A stretch of 9,938 nucleotides of DNA, taken from NCBI GenBank assembly GCA_046724035.1, contig JBKOVT010000045.1:1-9938 (forward strand). The letters run 5' to 3'. The notes below the pieces were generated by a model. That model saw nothing but the letters and a program-made list of their open reading frames with translations, did no database searches and was not told the origin of the DNA. A program made the translations under genes and the position numbers. Positions 6,233 to 9,938 of the stretch are shown piece after piece. Within the stretch, counting starts at the first letter, position 1, and each line of letters begins with the position of its first letter. The DNA comes from DATARH01 sp046724035. GTDB lineage: Bacteria > Pseudomonadota > Alphaproteobacteria > ATCC43930 > CGMCC-115725.

Positions 6233-7228
6233 ATGCAGGATGACACCACCGCCGCGTCGGTCCGGGGCGGGCATGTCGAGATCCGCAGCGATGCCGAGGA
6301 TGCCGGGCAGCGCCTCGACCGGGTATTGCAGCGCCATCTGCCGGAGCTGTCGCGCACCCGCTTCAAGCAGCTGATCCTCGCCGGTGAGGTGACCTCTGAC
6401 GGCACGGTGCAACGCGACCCGGCGCTGCGGGTGCGGGCAGACCAGCATTTCAGGGTCGTCCTGCCCGATCCCGCCGAGCCGGTTCCCGTGGCGCAGCCGA
6501 TGCCGCTCGCGATCCGCTTTGAGGATGAGCACCTCATCGTTATCGACAAGCCGGCCGGCCTGGTCGTCCACCCAGCGCCGGGCAACCCCGAGGGAACACT
6601 GGTCAATGCCCTCCTCGCGCATTGCGGCGAAAGCCTCGCCGGGATCGGCGGGGTGCGCCGGCCGGGGATCGTACATCGTCTCGACAAGGACACGAGCGGG
6701 CTCCTCGTCGTCGCCAAGACCGAACTGGCCCACCGCGCCCTGTCGCGCGATTTCGCGGGGCGCCGGATCGAGCGCGCGTACAGCGCCTTTGTCTGGGGCG
6801 TGCCGGTGCCCTCGGCCGGCGAAATCAGCGGCAATATCGGGCGCAGCCCGAGCAACCGCAAGAAAATGGCCGTCCTGCCGGAAGGCCGCGGCAGATCGGC
6901 AGTGACCCGCTACCGGGTCGAGCGCCGCTACGCGGATCACGCAGCTTTGATTGAGTGCCGGCTGCTGACCGGACGCACCCACCAGATCCGCGTGCATCTG
7001 GCGCATGGCGGGCATCCGCTGATCGGCGATCCGGTTTATGGCACCCGCGCGGGGCGCGCCGTGGCCCGGTTTGGCGCGCCCGGCGCCGCGATTTCCGCCT
7101 TTCCGCGCCAGGCCTTGCATGCCCGGCTGCTCGGCTTCGCCCACCCGGCGGCCGGCGAAAAGCTCCGCTTCGAGAGCCCGCTGCCGGCCGACCTCGCCGA
7201 GCTTAAGAGAAACTTAGAGCTACTTTAA
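6233..7228 (+). CDS. rluD: RluA/RluD-family 23S rRNA pseudouridine synthase
   Basis: Isomerises specific uridines to pseudouridine in RNA. RluD acts on helix 69 of 23S rRNA during 50S assembly. The protein is 331 aa, normal for the family. An S4-type RNA-binding segment (about residues 22-80, RLDRVLQRHLPELSRTRFKQLI) precedes the catalytic domain. The hallmark motif GIVHRLDKDTSGLLVVAKT carries the catalytic Asp near D151. RLLTGRTHQIRVHLAHGGHPLIGDPVYG is the conserved C-terminal substrate pocket, cited here only by its key residues R-T-H-Q-I-R and GDPxYG. The length, S4 domain and motifs favour RluD over RluA (shorter, no S4) and RluC, but specificity is not proven by sequence. It is divergent from the small membrane gene and lies 127 bp upstream of rpoH; the stop codon overlaps a candidate rpoH promoter. 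Confidence 0.9.
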   Translation: MQDDTTAASVRGGHVEIRSDAEDAGQRLDRVLQRHLPELSRTRFKQLILAGEVTSDGTVQRDPALRVRADQHFRVVLPDPAEPVPVAQPMPLAIRFEDEHLIVIDKPAGLVVHPAPGNPEGTLVNALLAHCGESLAGIGGVRRPGIVHRLDKDTSGLLVVAKTELAHRALSRDFAGRRIERAYSAFVWGVPVPSAGEISGNIGRSPSNRKKMAVLPEGRGRSAVTRYRVERRYADHAALIECRLLTGRTHQIRVHLAHGGHPLIGDPVYGTRAGRAVARFGAPGAAISAFPRQALHARLLGFAHPAAGEKLRFESPLPADLAELKRNLELL

Positions 7229-7253
7229 ACTGGACAAAAACCGACTATATCAG
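7223..7253 (+). promoter_or_regulatory. Candidate sigma-32 (heat-shock) promoter for rpoH
   Basis: CTTT (7223-7226), 17 nt, then ACTATATCAG (7244-7253). The described alphaproteobacterial heat-shock promoter consensus is CTTG-N17/18-CYTATnTnnG. All fixed positions match except G to T in the -35 and C to A at the first -10 position. It lies ~100 nt before the rpoH start and overlaps the rluD stop codon. Autoregulation of rpoH by its own product is known in alphaproteobacteria such as Caulobacter. No better sigma-70 promoter is obvious in this gap. Confidence 0.45.
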
Positions 7254-7264
7254 TAGGGTTTTCG

Positions 7265-7298
7265 GCCGAGGGATCGCGCGGCGCAATGCCGAGGGATC
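7265..7298 (+). repeat. 11-bp direct repeat in the rpoH leader region
   Basis: GCCGAGGGATC occurs at 7265-7275 and again, identically, at 7288-7298. The start-to-start distance is 23 bp, close to two DNA turns, so a regulator dimer could bind both copies on one helix face. It lies between the candidate rpoH promoter and the rpoH start. It could equally be a local duplication with no function. Confidence 0.5.
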
Positions 7299-7355
7299 AC
7301 CCGGCCAGTCCCGGCGTTCGCCAATCTGGCACCCCATCGGAGCACCACAGTTAAA

Positions 7356-8240
7356 ATGGCCAGTCTTTCGGTCCCGTCTCTTTCCGGCGAGGGAAACCTG
7401 TCGCGGTATCTCCAGGAGATCCGCAAGTTTCCGATGTTGGAGCCGGAAGAGGAATACATGCTCGCCAAGCGCTGGAAGGAGCGCGAAGACCCCGATGCCG
7501 CGCATCGGCTGGTCACGAGCCATCTGCGCCTCGTCGCCAAGATCGCGATGGGCTATCGCGGCTATGGCCTGCCCCTCTCCGAGCTGATCTCGGAGGGCAA
7601 TGTCGGCATGATGCAGGCGGTCAAGCGCTTCGATCCCGACCGCGGCTTCCGCCTCGCGACCTACGCGATGTGGTGGATCCGCGCTGCGATCCAGGAATAC
7701 ATCCTGCACTCGTGGTCGCTGGTCAAAATGGGCACGACGGCGGCACAGAAGAAGCTGTTCTTCAACCTGCGCAAGCTCAAGGGCCAGCTGCAGGCGATGG
7801 AGGAAGGCGATCTGTCGCCCGAAAACCTGAAAAAGATCGCGACCGAGCTCGATGTCCCGGAGGCCGATGTCGTCAGCATGAACCGGCGGCTCGCCAGCCC
7901 CGACCATTCGCTGAACGCGCCGCTGCGCAGCGACAGCGAGGGCGAGTGGCAGGATTGGCTGGTCGATGACAGCGAGAGCCAGGAAACCAAGCTCGGCGAG
8001 CGGCAGGAGCTGGGTCTCCGGCGCGATCTCCTCGAAAAGGCGATGACGCATCTCAATGACCGCGAGCGGCACATCCTGACCGAGCGGCGATTGAAGGAAA
8101 ACCCGACGACTCTCGAGGATCTGTCGCAGCAATACGGCATCTCGCGCGAGCGGGTGCGGCAGATCGAGGTGCGCGCCTTCGAGAAATTGCAGAAGGCGAT
8201 GAAGGCGGCCGCGGTCGAGCGCCGCCTCGTCACGCACTGA
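7356..8240 (+). CDS. rpoH: RNA polymerase heat-shock sigma factor RpoH (sigma-32)
   Basis: Directs RNA polymerase to heat-shock promoters for chaperone and protease genes. At 294 aa it has the usual length. Domains in order are region 1.2/2.1 (SRYLQEIRKFPML, about 16-28), regions 2.1-2.4 (~50-125, including HLRLVAKIA, LISEGNVGMMQAVKRFDP, and ATYAMWWIRAAIQEYI for -10 recognition), the RpoH box QKKLFFNLRK (131-140), region 3, and region 4.2 (TLEDLSQQYGISRERVRQIE, ~222-255) for -35 recognition. The RpoH box separates it from RpoD and other group 2 factors. The ATG at 7356 has a GGAG 13 nt upstream, a little far. A weak 5-bp stem could link 7326-7330 with 7359-7363 around the start. Alphaproteobacteria often carry several rpoH paralogues, and which one this is cannot be told here. 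Confidence 0.97.
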   Translation: MASLSVPSLSGEGNLSRYLQEIRKFPMLEPEEEYMLAKRWKEREDPDAAHRLVTSHLRLVAKIAMGYRGYGLPLSELISEGNVGMMQAVKRFDPDRGFRLATYAMWWIRAAIQEYILHSWSLVKMGTTAAQKKLFFNLRKLKGQLQAMEEGDLSPENLKKIATELDVPEADVVSMNRRLASPDHSLNAPLRSDSEGEWQDWLVDDSESQETKLGERQELGLRRDLLEKAMTHLNDRERHILTERRLKENPTTLEDLSQQYGISRERVRQIEVRAFEKLQKAMKAAAVERRLVTH

Positions 8241-8270
8241 TCTAGCCTCTCAATACGATAAGAATGCGGT

Positions 8271-8344
8271 GCCCCGGCGGAAGCCGGGGCCTAGCTCTCC
8301 GCGCCCGAGCTGATCGAGCTGTGGGTCCCGGCCTTCGCCGGGAC
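8271..8344. repeat. Inverted pair of REP-like hairpins between convergent genes
   Basis: Two perfect 8-bp stem-loops sit in the gap between rpoH and the HNH gene. One pairs 8271-8278 with 8283-8290 (loop GGAA) and the other pairs 8325-8332 with 8337-8344 (loop CTTC). The second, reverse-complemented, closely resembles the first (both are of the type CCCGGCGRARGCCGGG), so they form a head-to-head doublet as REP/BIME elements do. A further inverted 6-mer, CCTAGC/GCTAGG (8290-8295 with 8357-8362), flanks the second hairpin. The doublet may end transcription from both sides or stabilise 3' ends. No T-run follows. Confidence 0.7.
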
Positions 8345-8357
8345 GCGATGCTTTTGG

Positions 8358-8921
8358 CTAGGACGGATCCAGCTCGGTATCCCAGTAGAGATAGTCGCGC
8401 CAGCTCTCGTGCAGGTAATTGGGCGGGAAGGCGCGGCCGTTGTCCTGCAGCATGTAGGTCGTCGGCTGCACCGGCTTATGGCGCGGATACATCCCGCTCT
8501 GCTGCGGCAGCCGATTGCCTTTCAACAGATTGCACCCGGCGCAGGCAGTCACGACGTTGGTCCACAGGGTCCGCCCGCCCCGCGAGCGCGGCACGACATG
8601 GTCAAAGGTCAGGTCGTGCGAGGAATGCGGCCGGCCGCAATACTGGCAGGTGAAGCGGTCGCGCAGGAAGACGTTAAACCGGGTAAAGGCCGGGTGGCGC
8701 GCCGCGTGAACGTATTCCTTCAACGCGATGACGCTCGGCAGCCGCATCTCGAAAGACGGGCTGCGGACGATCGCGTCGTAATGGTCGATGATGTTGACCC
8801 GGTCGAGGAACACCGCCTTGACCGAATCCTGCCATGACCACAGCGACAACGGGAAATAGCTGAGCGGGCGGAAATCCGCGTTCAGCACCAGGGCCGGGCA
8901 GCTATCGAGCATGGCCGTCAC
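8358..8921 (-). CDS. HNH-family endonuclease-like protein
   Basis: A 187-aa protein with an HNH nuclease-type zinc domain in its centre. C92-x2-C95 (FTCQYCG) and C127-x2-C130 (CAGCN) form a zinc-binding set. Between them is the signature LTFDHVVPRSRGGRTLWTNVV, with D107-H108 and N122 as the expected catalytic/metal His and Asn. An N-terminal ~80-aa segment (ALVLNADFRPLSYFPLSLWSW) and a C-terminal tail are typical of the stand-alone chromosomal HNH proteins (COG1403) found widely in alphaproteobacteria. Their substrate is generally unknown; they are not clearly restriction or homing enzymes. The GTG at 8921 is preferred over ATG at 8912 because GAAGGG lies 7 nt before it, while the ATG would have a 16-nt spacing. 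The gene is convergent with rpoH. Confidence 0.9.
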   Translation of the reverse strand: MTAMLDSCPALVLNADFRPLSYFPLSLWSWQDSVKAVFLDRVNIIDHYDAIVRSPSFEMRLPSVIALKEYVHAARHPAFTRFNVFLRDRFTCQYCGRPHSSHDLTFDHVVPRSRGGRTLWTNVVTACAGCNLLKGNRLPQQSGMYPRHKPVQPTTYMLQDNGRAFPPNYLHESWRDYLYWDTELDPS

Positions 8922-9202
8922 CGAGGAGCCCTTCCGTTCCTAATCGCCCATCCGGCATCAACCCACCATTCGCATTAACACGCGAACGTGACATTTTGAT
9001 AGCGGATCAGGCTCCCGGCGACAAGTTTTCGCAGGTTTGGTAACAATCTCTGGGGCTGAATCCCCAAGTTATCGCTACGGGTTGATAGTGCCCGATCGGG
9101 CGAATCGGCCCGCCTGGGTAACCACTGAGCGCGGCGGTGTCCCTGGGGCAAGCCAAAACAATCGAGCCGAGGCCTTAAACGGGCCATGGACGGAACGAGA
9201 AC
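8922..9202. other. Spacer with palindrome, no intact gene
   Basis: About 280 bp between the HNH start and the amidohydrolase remnant. It should hold the HNH promoter on the minus strand, but I could not identify one with confidence. A perfect 12-bp palindrome, GCCCGATCGGGC, lies at 9090-9101. A 5-bp stem with a 6-nt loop (TGGGG/CCCCA) occurs around 9052-9067. Open frames crossing this region on either strand show no recognisable protein, and the sequence may be decayed coding DNA linked to the adjacent remnant. Confidence 0.45.
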
Positions 9203-9385
9203 ATGTTCGGAATGGTCGCCGAATTTCTGGGCGACGGCGTGTTGATGTACGCCTCCGACTATCCGCATTCCGAATGCCAGTTCCCGAACTCGGTCGACAA
9301 CATCCTGGCCGGGACGAGCCTCGACGGAGACACACGGAAAAAGCTGCTGTCAGGCAATGCCGCGCGCTTCTTTCGGCACAGCTGA
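9203..9385 (+). pseudogene. C-terminal remnant of an amidohydrolase (amidohydrolase_2 type)
   Basis: A 60-residue frame matches the C-terminal end of metal-dependent TIM-barrel amidohydrolases (Amidohydro_2, PF04909). Visible features are EFLGDGVLMYASDYPHSE with the conserved late-barrel Asp in ASDYPH, then FPNSVDNIL, and finally a KKLLSGNAARFF helix that normally closes the protein. Full-length members are about 300-400 aa, so roughly 85% is missing. An in-frame stop lies at 9176-9178 just upstream, and no N-terminal metal motif (HxH) appears in any frame nearby. The fragment is therefore best read as a decayed gene that lost its 5' part by deletion. The ATG at 9203 has no good Shine-Dalgarno. 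Translation as a 60-aa protein is possible but unlikely to be functional. Confidence 0.8.
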
Positions 9386-9400
9386 GCGCCGCGCCCGGCA

Positions 9401-9429
9401 TGGCGGGCCATCGGGCCGCGACCTATACT
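9401..9429 (+). promoter_or_regulatory. Candidate promoter of the glyoxalase II-like gene
   Basis: TATACT (9424-9429) matches a sigma-70 -10 box at five of six positions. TGGCGG (9401-9406) is a weak -35 at 17-bp spacing. The -10 ends 32 nt before the start codon, leaving room for a short leader. The weak -35 keeps this tentative. Confidence 0.35.
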
Positions 9430-9461
9430 CACCTGAGCTGAACACGCCGGGAGCCCCAGCC

Positions 9462-9938
9462 ATGATTGTCGAGCAGATCTGGACCGCGAATAGCGGGCGC
9501 AATTTCAATTACCTGATCGCCTGTTCCGAAACCGGCGAGGCGCTGGCGATCGACCCGCTCGATTACCAGAAATGCCTCGCCGCCGCGAAGGCAAAGGGCT
9601 GGAACATCACGCAGGTGCTCAACACGCACCATCACCGCGACCATACCGGCGGCAACGATCAGGTCATCGCCGCGACGCACGCCAAATTGCTGGCGCATGC
9701 CGGCGCCAAGGAGCAGATCGAAGGCATCGACCGCGGGCTCAAGGCCGGCGATGTCATCAAGATCGGCAAGAGTGTCGAATTGGAGTGCCTCGACACCCCG
9801 GGCCACACGATGTCGCATATCTGCGTCGTCGCGCATGGCGACCGGCCGGCCTTGTTCTGCGGCGACACGCTATTCAACGCGGGAGCCGGCAACTGCCACA
9901 ATGGCGGCCACCCGAACGAGCTCTACAACACCTTCGCG
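9462..9938 (+). CDS. Glyoxalase II-like metallo-beta-lactamase-fold hydrolase (3' truncated by window)
   Basis: The first 159 codons of a metallo-beta-lactamase-fold enzyme run open to the window edge. Glyoxalase II hydrolyses S-D-lactoylglutathione to D-lactate and glutathione, the last step of methylglyoxal detoxification. The binuclear metal motif THHHRDHTGGN is present (H56, H58, D60, H61), followed by TPGHT (H115) and CGDTLF (D135). The C-terminal part, which would hold the last metal His and the glutathione-binding helices, lies outside the window. The ATG at 9462 has GGGAG 8 nt upstream. The segment after the bridging Asp reads NAGAGNCHNGGHPNELY rather than the GCGR type of E. coli GloB, so it belongs to a divergent subgroup. 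Substrate could be another thioester or persulfide (ETHE1-like), although THHHxDHTGGN and the length so far favour glyoxalase II. It follows the amidohydrolase remnant by 76 bp. Confidence 0.88.
   Translation, partial: MIVEQIWTANSGRNFNYLIACSETGEALAIDPLDYQKCLAAAKAKGWNITQVLNTHHHRDHTGGNDQVIAATHAKLLAHAGAKEQIEGIDRGLKAGDVIKIGKSVELECLDTPGHTMSHICVVAHGDRPALFCGDTLFNAGAGNCHNGGHPNELYNTFA

Noticed and set aside
5259..6374. Plus-strand 371-aa open frame spanning the end of the synthetase and the start of rluD
   Set aside because: It overlaps three well-supported genes in other frames and is composed of Arg/Ala/Ser/Pro shadow sequence.
6137..7144. Minus-strand 335-aa open frame opposite rluD
   Set aside because: It is antisense to the conserved pseudouridine synthase motifs, with no domain of its own.
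7245..8237. Minus-strand 330-aa open frame opposite rpoH
   Set aside because: It is the complement shadow of the highly conserved sigma factor.
9037..9441. Plus-strand 134-aa open frame before the glyoxalase II-like gene
   Set aside because: It has no recognisable domain and is out of frame with the clear amidohydrolase remnant, which it overlaps.
1..9938. CRISPR array, insertion sequence, prophage or toxin-antitoxin module
   Set aside because: No spaced direct-repeat array, transposase, integrase, att-like repeat or paired small toxin/antitoxin genes were seen on either strand.

Overview
This window looks like a chromosomal segment of a GC-rich alphaproteobacterium. The evidence is a type III (DapC/alanine-racemase-fold) ornithine decarboxylase with a long structured leader, an rluD-rpoH pair with a small divergent membrane protein, an alphaproteobacterial-style HNH protein, and intergenic GC-rich hairpin repeats. 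I cannot name the genus. The first ~96 bases are homopolymeric G/C and may be a contig-edge artefact.

Layout from left to right. An ornithine/lysine decarboxylase (147-1274, minus) has a ~290-nt leader. The leader holds a 36-codon ORF with a strong ribosome binding site and several hairpins, some of them mutually exclusive, which suggests attenuation-type control of polyamine synthesis. After a ~450-bp divergent spacer comes a small, very basic histone H1-like protein (2014-2490, plus) closed by a perfect intrinsic terminator. A 1032-residue single-module NRPS-like enzyme (2702-5800, plus) follows, with adenylation, carrier and thioesterase-like domains in that order. No condensation or reductase domain is visible, and no other biosynthetic gene is nearby. 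Convergent to it is a ~99-aa membrane-anchored protein (5904-6203, minus), which is divergent from an RluD-type pseudouridine synthase (6233-7228, plus).

The heat-shock sigma factor RpoH (7356-8240, plus) lies downstream of rluD. A sigma-32-like promoter overlaps the rluD stop codon and an 11-bp direct repeat sits in the spacer. Convergent to rpoH is an HNH-family protein (8358-8921, minus), separated from it by an inverted pair of REP-like hairpins. The right end has a decayed C-terminal fragment of an amidohydrolase (9203-9385) and the first 159 codons of a metallo-beta-lactamase-fold glyoxalase II-like hydrolase (9462 to the window end).

Most genes are housekeeping or stress genes transcribed as short units. 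The two places most worth a second look are the decarboxylase leader, which may be a speF-type regulatory RNA and/or a leader-peptide attenuator, and the orphan A-T-TE synthetase with an atypical thioesterase and an unassigned C-terminal tail.
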